A stretch of DNA of 64,000 nucleotides from Numida meleagris. Lineage: Eukaryota > Chordata > Aves > Galliformes > Numididae. Numbering within the stretch: the first letter of the stretch is position 1; every line of letters begins with the position of its first letter. Below are positions 29,201-37,700 of this stretch, piece by piece. The stretch spans positions 24,405,381 through 24,469,380 of the forward strand of contig NC_034415.1 in assembly GCF_002078875.1 (NCBI RefSeq), in the 5' to 3' direction. The translations under genes were made by a program, and so were the position numbers. Below the pieces are notes generated by a model. That model saw only the letters and a list, made by a program, of their open reading frames with translations. It was not told the DNA's origin and did no database searches.

Positions 29201-32200
29201 TCTGCAACCAGGACAGCAGGCTGCATCCAAAGGCAAGCAGCTGCACTTCAAGTGTCAGAGTATCCCTTACGTGAAGCCCCTCTAGTGACAAGGTACCAAC
29301 TGAGCCTCCTTGGATGGCTGGTTCAACTCTAATCCGGTATGGCAAGTTGAGGCTACAATTTCAAGCATCTCAGTAGCTGACCAACTGACATTTGTGGTTG
29401 CAGATAGCAGAGATTTCTGTACTTGAGATGTTGCAACAGGACAGCTTTTGCTGCCTGCAACCGCAAGGTACAGAGAGATGACTTCTTCCCTCCCTATTAC
29501 AGCTCTAGAACACGAATCCAGGAGTCGGTTATTGCACCACGTGCTCAACCACCCCTCTCCCTTGTAAGCACAGCAGGGTTCAACGCAGGCAGGTGACCAG
29601 ACCAAGGAACTGTTTCAGCTGAAAACCTAGCACAAGAGAAGTTTGTTTCTAATAGATGTGTTTCCTGACACAAGCTCACCCTGCACGTCTAACAACATAC
29701 TAATTTGGCAGCAGAACTTGTCCACTAGTAAACTGCCCCACTCTGCAACAATCTTGACAGTAGCTCACAGAAAACCTATAAAACACTGCATAGCTGTAAG
29801 TAAACACTATTAGATTAGCAGTAGATTCTTAAAATATTAACAATAATAACTATATTTTCCAAGAGACACTAAACCTCCTGAATGACACTATCTACTGAAT
29901 CCTCCCAGTAACTCCGACGCTTCCAGAATCCCTCTCCTAAAAGAATATTTTGTTTTGGTTACAGTATCTAAGTAACTAAAAATGTAACACTTATTCAGTA
30001 TATGCACTCTAAACAAAACCAAAAGAACAACCAAACAACCCAGCCTCCACAAGAAACATGATCTCTATTTTAAACTCATCTAGCACCTACCACCACGTTA
30101 TGACTCCACACGCTAAATTAACAAGTAGGTCTTAATTTAGTCATTATTAAATTAGCTAGCCATCGTATATATTTTCCCTATATTAACAAGAACACAGACA
30201 AAAATTTCTCACCCTTTTTTACAGTAACCATTGTAACCTTTTAAAGTGAATACAGCTTCTATCAGTGGTGGAAAAACTTCTCACACAAATCAATGATTTG
30301 TAAATAAATGTCTTTAAAAATTATTCAGGTTGTCAGTGTTTAAAATCCTGAGACTTGTACTTACTTTTTCCTTTTGGTTTCGTTTTCCCTTCTTTCATCT
30401 TTGCTCCTGTGATAGCAGCAAACTCTGCTTCTAGGTCACCATCATCCCCACCTTCCTCTGCACCCAGCAGCATCTCTTCAGGATTGAAATCTACAAACAG
30501 GCCCAGCTGGAGCCAAGGGAAGGAAAACAAGTACTGCTGTGAGAACAGAAATAACACTCAAAAACATCACACTGCATAGATTTTTTTTTTTAAGCCAACT
30601 ATAACACCACTTCTATCACTAAAACAACACACACAAGGCATCCATGACTGAAATGCAGTACGTAAGTCTTAATAAGCAATGAATACTCCCTCTAGAAACT
30701 CTACACTATTAATGATTTCTAAAAACAAAATATAATAGCTTGTCATAACCAGATAAAACGATGCCAATTATACTGAGACCCATTAAGCAGATATCATCAA
30801 GGAAGTTCAGGGTAGCTTCTGGAAAAACTAAGCTAAAAAATATTTTATCACCTTTCACACAATACAGGTCTGATGTGTACACAGCAGAGACTTGACCTTT
30901 GTCTTTTGGAATAAGCTACATCTACGTATACAGAACTATTCTCTATTTCTCATTATCTCAGCACATAATCAAAAAAAGGAAACACACACACAGAAACGTG
31001 GCCAATACAAACCCAGCAATGTCCACATTACACTGGAAAAAAGCAATCAAGTGTTTGAAACAGATTATCACTATAAGTGACAGCACCTCAGGGAAGATTA
31101 TTAACAGTACTAAGAATGTGACAGAAGATTGCCTCTAAATTTTGCAAAACATGCCAGAGGACATAAATATCAGAGAAATCTCTGAGGTCTTAATCTGAAA
31201 GACACTATTCTAAATCATCATTTTGACACAACTGTTTTATTGCTGATCAAGTATCTAACTGACCCAGGAATAAAAGTGTTCTTGATGCAAAGAATGTTAA
31301 TTATTTTTAATAAACACGAATTAGCCAAATTCCATTCATCACATAAGGTATGCAGAACAGCTCTTCTCAGATTTTTTCAAAGTACAAATCCTTTTTGGTG
31401 TATTGATCTTCATGTGGCCAAGCAGGCAGCAGTTCATTCAACTCCTTTATAGCAGTAGAGTAAAAAAGAAGTTATCATTATTGCAAGGATTAACAATCTT
31501 CTTCTCCCTTGGAGGATCTGAAGTGCTACTAGCAGCTGAAACTGGCTGTCAGTTTATCAATTAGTGTTATTAAGTAATGACAACTTTTTTTTTTTTTTTA
31601 ACCCTGTAGGAACCAAGGTATTGGTGGCTCTTTTATAACCCTGAAGAAGGTAAGCCAGAGCTGAGAAACACTGCAAGGATTGGGAACGACATTCAAAGCC
31701 ACAGCTATACGTCTACTAGCCACGATCCTGCCCTTGACATTCAGTAAGGCACTGAACTGATAGGTGAACCACTCTCTGCCTTCTTCCATCTTCTGTAAAA
31801 CAAAACTAATACATTTGTAGCCTTGTATAGAATGGAAAGAAGGTCTGGACAAGATTTAATCAGGAAACGTCTATAGCAATGATCTAAAGATTCAAGTTCT
31901 ATAGAATAGACATGTACATGCTATCAATATGAAAAACTGATGACTACTACACTACAAGCATAGTAAGGAAGTCAAGAACAGAATCCAGCAGTTCTAGCTC
32001 TGAGTCTTCAAACTGATCAGCAAGGCACATTTCCAATGAAGTTAGTGTATCAAGTGCGTGGTTTTGGCTTTCTCCAACTTCTTCAAGCACTTCTTTAATA
32101 CCATCGTATAACTCAGAAAAAGTTTAAGTCAAATCATTTGCAAGTGAACAAGCCCTTACTGTATTCAAGAAATAACCCAAGCTGTAAGAAGACATGAATA

Positions 32201-33320
32201 ACAAACTATATAGAATTAAAAACTGGTAAAATATAGAATATGTCAATCAGATTATTTTTTTCTTTTTAGGGAGAAGGAAAGATACTGAAATCATTTATGT
32301 TTTCCCTGCCTCAAAAAAAAAAAAAAAAAGTAATTATACACTACTCCTTCAACTGAGGAATACAAATGTTTGTATTAGAGCAATGGTGGCTTCATGGATT
32401 TCTACCAGAACCATTCCGTCTCCAGTATAACACTGATTTCACCAAAATGGAATAACTTACCTATTTTTTCCATTCTAATATCCCATTTCAACCTCCTCTC
32501 ACATTTCCCTGTTTTTGCATCAGCTATTCCTCCAAAGCTGAATCAGCTTCCATTCTGGATTTAACTTATTCCAGAACTTTAACCAGTGCTCTCTCTCTTC
32601 CATCACTTCCATCCCCATATCCAGAATTCTGCCTTGGTCAGATTTCTACCTTTATGCTTTTCTGGTCTTCCTAAGCCTGCCAACCATTACCAGATTCATG
32701 CCTCTCTCATCAAGACTTCTGAAACTACATCCAAATGTAATGAGTACAAACAGAACCAACTTGCAGGCACACCTAAGCTCTCAATGATTAAGCAACAGCT
32801 ACCGAACAGTGACAGGAGCTTATCAGTCCATCTGTTAGAGAAAGAACAACCTTACAGAAGGAAGTAAAAAGAAACTGTTGCTTTATTGTTTTCCCATCTC
32901 TGCCCGTAAATTTGTTACTGAATATTCTAGTCCTATTTCTCTACTTTAGCAGGTGTAAGAAGAAATCCAACATAGCGTCTGAATTTACTATTAAATCTCA
33001 ATACGAGTGATTAGGAAACTACCCTAAGTGTGAGTCATGAGGTCTGATGCAAAGATTACAGTGTGACAGCACCGTGGCTTCCTTGCAAGGCCTTATTCCG
33101 TACATACCGCCTGTCACGTTGTTACTTTAAGGAGAACGCGCTGAAGGAGGAAGCAGAAAGCAATCGACAAGCAACTCGAAGTAGCTCCGAGCCTCCCGCA
33201 GGACAGCGGAGGTCCGAGAGGGCTACCCTGCCCTGGCGGCACCCCCTTCCTCACCTGCTTCGCCACCGCGGCTCCCTGGCCCTTGGCCTGAGGGCTTTTC
33301 TTATGCCTCCTGCCCAGCAT
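5132..33320 (-). CDS. CC2D1B: CC2D1B, coiled-coil and C2 domain containing 1B (Lgd/Freud-2 family), complete, 881 aa in 23 coding exons
   Basis: CC2D1 proteins (Drosophila Lgd) bind the ESCRT-III subunit CHMP4 through DM14 repeats and act in endosomal sorting, Notch trafficking and nuclear-envelope reformation. CC2D1B was also described as Freud-2, a repressor of the 5-HT1A receptor gene. Joining 23 exons gives an 881-residue protein (human is about 858). Order: an acidic N-terminus with runs of Glu/Asp around 30-105; DM14 repeats near 157-215, 290-350, 393-456 and 559-620; a C2 domain from about 705 to 830 containing the NSTEMHLLIVRG strand; and the LVLEH C-terminus. The start is the ATG at 33318-33320 inside a CpG island; the next exon continues in frame. 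All exon phases agree. The introns hold no other supported gene. The paralogue CC2D1A is less likely because the neighbours are ORC1 and ZFYVE9. Confidence 0.95.
5500..5590 (-). CDS. CC2D1B: CC2D1B coding exon 22 (residues 812-842, C2 domain)
   Basis: Encodes SFFRSDKHVGTAHLKLDKLE and then CEVREIIE, with donor GTATGT. End of the C2 fold. The intron before it, about 3 kb, holds no supported gene. Confidence 0.95.
8626..8725 (-). CDS. CC2D1B: CC2D1B coding exon 21 (residues 779-811, C2 domain)
   Basis: Encodes EYNQLFKLNINRNHRGFRRA and GIKFEVFHKG, highly conserved. Donor GTAAG after two bases of the Gly codon. Confidence 0.94.
9519..9570 (-). CDS. CC2D1B: CC2D1B coding exon 20 (residues 762-778, C2 domain)
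   Basis: Short 52-base exon encoding EQPQKSKTPVINNNNSP. Human has KTAVVKNTNSPEF at this place. Donor GTTAGT. Confidence 0.92.
10705..10719. repeat. Short (AC)n microsatellite
   Basis: About seven AC units in a CC2D1B intron, next to short TATC repeats. Too short to be more than a background microsatellite. Confidence 0.8.
10999..11057 (-). CDS. CC2D1B: CC2D1B coding exon 19 (residues 742-761, C2 domain)
   Basis: Encodes GVAPKDLDAFVKFEFHYPST. The DLDAFVxFEFHYP strand is diagnostic for CC2D1 C2 domains. Donor GTGAGT. Confidence 0.94.
11688..11761 (-). CDS. CC2D1B: CC2D1B coding exon 18 (residues 717-741, C2 domain)
   Basis: Encodes RIFSELNSTEMHLLIVRG and NLPAPP, an early C2 beta-strand block. 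Donor GTATGA. Confidence 0.94.
12246..12362 (-). CDS. CC2D1B: CC2D1B coding exon 17 (residues 678-716)
   Basis: Encodes FEKLAQGCKKDLDILQLARA and DPPSHHFEERTFKII, leading into the C2 fold. Donor GTGTGT. Confidence 0.93.
12655..12713 (-). CDS. CC2D1B: CC2D1B coding exon 16 (residues 659-677)
   Basis: Encodes KCLQYSKQFMHLGNVAETT. Conserved helix ahead of the C2 domain. Donor GTAAGT splits an Arg codon. Confidence 0.92.
13192..13317 (-). CDS. CC2D1B: CC2D1B coding exon 15 (residues 617-658)
   Basis: Encodes LPSPPTDEEGGFIFIHHEDV and RLSQKADEVYTQL, a block almost identical in vertebrates. Phase 0 on both sides, 126 bases. Confidence 0.94.
13905..14077 (-). CDS. CC2D1B: CC2D1B coding exon 14 (residues 559-616, DM14-4)
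   Basis: Encodes AREQLELLENRKKQYMKAA through TYLRTAKTFDLKIEEAK to KLVDISK. All of DM14-4 up to DISK sits in one exon, so the intron that splits repeats 1-3 is missing here. Confidence 0.93.
16269..16461 (-). CDS. CC2D1B: CC2D1B coding exon 13 (residues 495-558, Pro-rich linker)
   Basis: Encodes QAPVAKKPAQLPGKP and a Ser/Pro/Val linker ahead of DM14-4. Low complexity but in frame, with GTAAGG donor. Confidence 0.87.
17070..17182 (-). CDS. CC2D1B: CC2D1B coding exon 12 (residues 457-494)
   Basis: Encodes GFPPLPG followed by an Ala-rich helix and an acidic EENDEEEE end. Acceptor CATAG, donor GTTAGT. Confidence 0.9.
19321..19393 (-). CDS. CC2D1B: CC2D1B coding exon 11 (residues 433-456, second half of DM14-3)
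   Basis: Encodes QYQDAIRAHKAGRKVNF and SELPVPP. Nearly identical to the mammalian repeat. Donor GTAAGT. Confidence 0.94.
20023..20153 (-). CDS. CC2D1B: CC2D1B coding exon 10 (residues 389-432, first half of DM14-3)
   Basis: Encodes PKTVLEALQQRLEKYKSAAA and ARMHERIAK-like GRMHERIAK. Strong match to DM14 repeat 3. A nearer CTGCAG acceptor inside the exon would break the frame, so TTTCAAG was chosen. Confidence 0.92.
20484..20594 (-). CDS. CC2D1B: CC2D1B coding exon 9 (residues 352-388, linker)
   Basis: Poorly conserved Ser/Gln/Val linker between DM14-2 and DM14-3, with no motif. Supported by TTTGCAG acceptor, CAG|GTAGGA donor and continuous phase. Confidence 0.85.
21717..21792 (-). CDS. CC2D1B: CC2D1B coding exon 8 (residues 327-351, second half of DM14-2)
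   Basis: Encodes KFNVVLEALDSGQPIDL and MPPSPQ, the basic/aliphatic helix and MPP end of DM14-2. Donor GTAAGG after one base of the next codon. Confidence 0.92.
21946..22070 (-). CDS. CC2D1B: CC2D1B coding exon 7 (residues 285-326, first half of DM14-2)
   Basis: Encodes RQKEYKLAALKAKQQGDLEK and then EYMKIGK, with donor GTATGC. First half of DM14 repeat 2, cut at the same place as repeats 1 and 3. Confidence 0.93.
22541..22814 (-). CDS. CC2D1B: CC2D1B coding exon 6 (residues 194-285, end of DM14-1 plus linker)
   Basis: Starts TLETMLAAVKRGKKINEEE and PPP, completing DM14-1, then a Ser/Glu-rich linker of about 65 residues. The donor, ACAG|GTGCCA, is unusually weak at positions +3 to +6, but it is the one that joins exon 7 in frame. 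Confidence 0.88.
24771..24908 (-). CDS. CC2D1B: CC2D1B coding exon 5 (residues 148-193, first half of DM14-1)
   Basis: Encodes LQQTIEKRIVNYRTAVSNAK and ends YERGLK|GTAAGT. This is the helical first half of DM14 repeat 1; the intron follows the Lys of GLK. Confidence 0.93.
26006..26125 (-). CDS. CC2D1B: CC2D1B coding exon 4 (residues 108-147)
   Basis: Encodes AELQEVLGVEDETGS, the conserved block after the acidic stretch, followed by a Gln/Glu-rich linker. It is 120 bases, phase 0 on both sides, with donor GTAGGA. Confidence 0.92.
26690..26900 (+). other. CpG-rich patch in CC2D1B intron 3; possible LTR remnant
   Basis: About 200 bases just left of CC2D1B exon 3 differ from the AT-rich intron. 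They contain a GC-rich block with several CpGs, a CATAAA box-like element, a pyrimidine-rich CTCTCT tract, then AATAAA at 26814-26819 and a G-rich end. TATA-like box, pyrimidine tract and poly(A) signal in this order on the plus strand resemble the core of a retroviral LTR. I could not find clear LTR ends or a target-site duplication, so this is tentative. Confidence 0.25.
26969..27081 (-). CDS. CC2D1B: CC2D1B coding exon 3 (residues 70-107)
   Basis: Acceptor TTGCAG, donor GTATGT. Encodes PLPMDHIEKMAAECMKDL and then an almost purely acidic run ending DTDLL. Restores the frame to a codon boundary. Confidence 0.92.
28322..28572 (-). mobile_element. CR1 LINE fragment, 3' end region, antisense to the plus strand
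   Basis: The plus strand reads GAGTTGGAAAGGACCC, then CACTGAGCCCAACCCC, CTCCAGCAGATCAGAGC and ACCCTCCTCTGACACA, a diverged copy of the reverse complement of avian CR1 3' ends. It lies in CC2D1B intron 2 on the same strand as the gene. Limits are approximate. A long plus-strand frame crossing it is not a gene. Confidence 0.82.
30365..30506 (-). CDS. CC2D1B: CC2D1B coding exon 2 (residues 23-70)
   Basis: Acceptor CTCCAG, donor GTAAGT. Encodes LGLFVDFNPEEMLLG followed by an acidic GGDDGDLEAEF stretch and a Lys-rich tail. This matches the conserved N-terminal block of CC2D1 proteins. Ends after one base of a codon. Confidence 0.92.
31585..31599. repeat. Poly(T) tract
   Basis: Homopolymer of about 15 T in CC2D1B intron 1. 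Similar A or T runs occur at about 32310-32328, 22231-22245, 60163-60178 and 62227-62241. No poly(A)-tailed retrocopy was recognised beside them. Confidence 0.75.
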
Positions 33321-33830
33321 GCCGCCGGCGGATCTCAGCGCCGCGTCTGTAAGGGCTAAGCGCAAACAAGGAGCACGGCGTCAGCGTGCCCGCCCGCCTC
33401 GATGCAGCGCCAGCGGGACGGAGCAGGCCGCGTTCCCGAGCCACATACTCCGGGGCCCCTCGGCCGCCCGCCCCGCTCCGTTTCCGCGGGAGCCCCGCCC
33501 GCCCCATCCCGGCCCGGTAGGCGGGCAAGGCGGCGGCGCTGCCCCGCTCCCCTCGGCGCAGGGAGGAGCCGGCGGAGGCGATAGGCTGAACACCGCTTAA
33601 ATGACCGCCGCCTCCCGGCCCGGCTCAGCCCCCGGCCCACCTCCGCCTCGCTCCGCAGCCGACCTCGCGCTGAGCCGCCCGCCCGAGCAGCGCTGCCCGC
33701 CCGGCCCGGGGACGCCTGGGCCGCAGCTCCGGGGCAGCGGCGCGCCTGCGCGGTGGGCGGGGCCGGGAGCAGGGGGCAGTGCCTGCACGGCGACAGGGCG
33801 GGCTGTGCCGCAGTGCCTGGGCTGAGCGGA
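33150..33830. promoter_or_regulatory. CC2D1B: CC2D1B CpG-island promoter
   Basis: Abrupt rise in G+C and CpG over about 650 bases around and upstream of the CC2D1B start codon. It contains a GC box (GGGCGGGGC, 33755-33763) and an NRF1-like GCGCGCCTGCGCG at about 33740-33752. No TATA box is seen, so initiation is probably dispersed. The transcription start cannot be fixed from sequence. Confidence 0.8.
33255..33320 (-). CDS. CC2D1B: CC2D1B coding exon 1 (residues 1-22)
   Basis: Starts at the ATG for MLGRR and ends AAGCAG|GTGAGG. The peptide ends AAVAKQ, resembling the human N-terminus. An in-frame non-ATG frame extends further upstream in the 5' UTR, so this ATG is the natural start. Ends between codons. 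Confidence 0.9.
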
Positions 33831-34452
33831 CGGGCTTACTTCTTATAACTTACTCCTAACAACGCAAGTTCTTGTACAGCGTGCAAAGGGTTCTGCTAGC
33901 TGCAGCTTAAGCTACGGGGACGTTTTATTCACTGCGCTCACAAGACAAGAACACTGCCAGAGCAGTTCTCAAACCACCTCCTCTTCCAAACACTGGGTGC
34001 AGTTCTGGGACCAGTTCTAGTTTGAAGGTACATTTTCAGCAGGTGTCTGTTACCTGAGGTCATTTCAATAAAGCAATCCTCAATACCAATCCAAAAAGTG
34101 CACAACGTTGATTAAAAATAACAAAAGCAATCTGTCAAGTAGTTCCCTAGTAGCAGAGAATCCTTTATACAACCAGTTCAGCAAATGTAAAGTTCACTTC
34201 GACGACACAAACAACAAAGGTTTAAGCACATCTTTTGTAGTCAACAGAACTCAACGAGGAAAAAACAAACTGTAATGCCACAACACCACTGCTGGTCACA
34301 ACAAAAACTGCTCCATAGTGATAAGCTCAACAGCATTGATGCCAGTAATCAATTTCAGCTCACACACCTGAGCTGGAAGGGGACCGTTACCAACAACGTT
34401 TTTGAAACGGATCGTTTCATTTCAAATATTTAAAATGCTTCAAAGCAAGTTC
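33831..34452. other. CC2D1B promoter to ORC1 3' end spacer
   Basis: About 600 bases between the CpG island and the ORC1 poly(A) signal. AT-rich, with no coding frame, repeat or motif that I can support. Confidence 0.6.
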
Positions 34453-34458
34453 TTTATT
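34453..34458 (-). terminator. ORC1: ORC1 poly(A) signal
   Basis: AATAAA on the minus strand about 140 bases after the ORC1 stop codon; the expected cleavage point is near 34435. It is the first canonical signal downstream of the gene. Confidence 0.65.
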
Positions 34459-34597
34459 GGACAAAGTGCTTCGGTACACCAAGCAAAAATATTTAAAAAA
34501 ATACAATCTACTACTTCCATTTTGTCAATACTTAAAAAATTAAAATAGACAATCTTTAAAATATTTATACATATATAAAAATAAAATCTCTATTGCC

Positions 34598-34792
34598 TTA
34601 GTCATCCTTGAGCGCGTACATGACATCATCCTGGCTGATGTTGAGCCGCACACGCATGTGAAGGTATTTATTGCTGGACTCCAGCAGCAGCAGCCTGCAG
34701 GCACCGAGCCTGGCACAAATCGCCAAGATTTCTGACACTGTTGGACTCTGCAAGCCCTCCATTCTGCACAGTGAGATGTGTTGATGATAGAC
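34598..34792 (-). CDS. ORC1: ORC1 coding exon 17 (residues 794-857, stop)
   Basis: Encodes [33 protein letters not shown] and [18 protein letters not shown], then TAA at 34598-34600. Nearly identical to the human C-terminus, VLYALKDE. Confidence 0.97.
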   Translation of the reverse strand, partial: VYHQHISLCRMEGLQSPTVSEILAICARLGACRLLLLESSNKYLHMRVRLNISQDDVMYALKDD

Positions 34793-37700
34793 CTGTTAAA
34801 AAAGAAAAAAAAAGATGTTAAAAAAAAATATAACTCAAGTTTACCTCCTGCTGCAATCTGGTAGGCCAAGGTGAAAAAGGGAAGTTTCCTTTCCTCCACA
34901 TCTCTGGGAAGGAAGAACTAGTTTCAGCCTATTAGACGAAATGCAACATGCTACTGTTGCAGCACCAGATACAGAGCTTTTGTCATAATCCCAAGCTACC
35001 TGCTTGGGATCTTCTGATTTTCTTTTTTAGAAGAAGCAGAAGGAACCCTTTTGTTAGAGGAAAAACTAGAGGAAAAGTATAAAAGATGAACATCAAAGAA
35101 TATCTTGTTAGGCTCAAGAACAGATTGCCCACTGAGCCTATCCAATCAACTAACAGATATTCAGGAAGCTGCAACAGAAAATAAAATTCCTACTTACAAA
35201 CCTGTAGAACCAGATTCAGTTACCAAGTTATTTTATGTAAAATATTTTGTTCTAAATATTTGTAAGTATTAGCATTTAGCTTCCAATCACAAAATGGAAT
35301 CTGTACATGGCTCTGCTGGTGTATTTTATGAGTCTACTAAAAAACTCCGAAGCTATTAGTGGTGATATCTGTCTCTAATATGAAAGAGGATGATACAGAA
35401 ATTGGAATTAGCTTTCAGCTCTCATCCTTGAACTATGTTACCCAGTATTTCCAGGTTATATTTTATTTCTTTTTACTAAATATGTTAGGTGAAGGCACAC
35501 CATTTCCAAATGCAGAGAAAAAAATTCATTGTGTGAGCCAAACCACTGTTAATGTTAATGCAAGTGCAGGTGTTTCCAATTACAAGTGGTAGCACCAATT
35601 AGTTTTTACACCTGGGCTGGACAGCCATGTTCCAGTTCACCTTATTATCATGTTGTTTTCCATCAGATTCTAGGAATACGAATCCCCAACATTTCAGAAG
35701 TCATGTTTTCGCCTGAGAATTTTTACAGTGCACAGCCCCCCTTTAAATACAAGTACCATGAAACACTAACATACCTGTTGAACTGTTGCTTCCTCAACTC
35801 CCGCCTTACGAAACTCTGCTAAAATTGCTTTAAAAAAGATTTGTTCGTGCAATGAGGCATTCCTGAATATTAAAACAAGATGGACAAGAATTAGTCTGCA
35901 AAGTTTAGAACTTGTGAGTCCTTAGGAAGAAGTCTGGAAGGGAAATCGCCTGTAACAGTACTTAAGTGCTGAGTATTTTCCTACCTGAGAGTGGAAATAC
36001 ACAAGACGCTTTGTCAGACAGCCCATATTACAACCTGCAACCCTGACAATACAGAGCACTGCATCCCATGCCTTTCACTGCCTGAACAAGACATTTGATT
36101 CCACGCAGAATATAAAGCTTAACGAAGCAGTTAAAGCACGACAGTTTGCTAGTTGTCTAGATCCTTGTTTCTTACAAGCATTCATACGAGGGATGACATG
36201 AGAAAAATATTAACACAGTAAATCTCCATGAATTACAAACTTGTGTAATGCCATAACACCGTGCGTGTACTGTGCTGGCAGAACCAGGCTGTAGCTCCTT
36301 TAATAATTCTGAACCCAGGCTCAGAATGGCAGAATCCCTATCAAACATTGTACATGCTCTGCAACGTGTTATGGTCAGTTTACATTAATGAATTAGCAAA
36401 TTAACATTTTTCAGACAGAACATACAGTAAACAGGGGCAATCACAACATCTCAAAATTCTTGAGCGGAACGCTAACATGGAAACATCCTGTATAACTTTA
36501 AACAAGAAATTTCTCCACCTTGTTTTCCCATCTTTAATTTCAATGTTGTATCTGGCTTCCAGCTGTGCGATAGTTTTTTTTTTTAAATCCTATTTCAACA
36601 AAACATAATGCATCACATGCACTCCAAATAGAGTGTAAGGATAGACCAAAGGTTTTTGAAAAATAGCACAGGGAAAATGACACAAAAGGAAATAAAAACC
36701 TCTGAGAAATGCTTTTACCTGATTGCCTTTACATATGGTGATGAGAACATTTCATCTATGGCTTCTGTTATGTGGGTCATCCTGACTATTTCAGGAGTAC
36801 TCTTTTGGCTAGAAAACTCACAGATCTCAGTGGCCCTTCTGCAGATATCAAGGCAACGCCTTGCATCACCAGACAATGCTGCTACCTGGAAGTAAACATG
36901 ACAGGTTTGTAGAAATATTTCCTTGCTAAACACTCATCTCAGCCTGTAGAATCAATTGACCAGAAAACAAACACTCAAAAACACACAACAGGTGGACTAC
37001 CTTATGCAAATCCAGATTTGAAATACTGGTCAAAATTTTGATCTTATTGATCAAAAGTGACATCCCTACACCCACCTTGAATTAGCAATCACAAATTTGA
37101 GGCTGAACTTCTCTTCTATAACCACAGACGGTTAAAAAAAAATCTAGGAAATTCAGTATGAGCAGTTCAATTCACCACCAAAAGTTCTCAGAAACATTTT
37201 AAATAGAGAGCACCTTACCACAATCCATATTCACATAGAAAAAAAAGTGAAAAACCTCAGTTTTTCCATACATAAAGGAACATTATTTTAAGAGTACACA
37301 ACTTTTTGAGATAATGAATTTATACTTGCAAGTGTCTGAAAAACTTTAGGTTCACAAAATTTCTGAAACTAAATACTTCTTAAAATCCCACTTGTGGCTT
37401 ACAATTTTAATGAGCTGGCATTAGACCATGCATACATCTGAATTTGAGAAGCTACTGATCCCTAAGGAATTATTTGGTTTTTGTACTTCAAAGTATACAG
37501 ACTGGCAATAGAATAGGTTACGCTGAGGCCTTAAACATCTTGAGAAAGAGAAAACAAATATGGGTATTTCCACTGCTCCTGGCATACCAGATTTTTCTCC
37601 CCCCCAAGATCCACCCAATGATTCATTATGCCAAACACTGTAGAAAGCTGACATCATATCATCATAAGCTACCTTCTCAAAGCAGGTGGAAAAAAAGCAA

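Noticed and set aside
33301..33825. Several open frames on both strands in the CC2D1B CpG island
   Set aside because: Low-complexity Arg/Pro/Gly/Ala translations caused by base composition.
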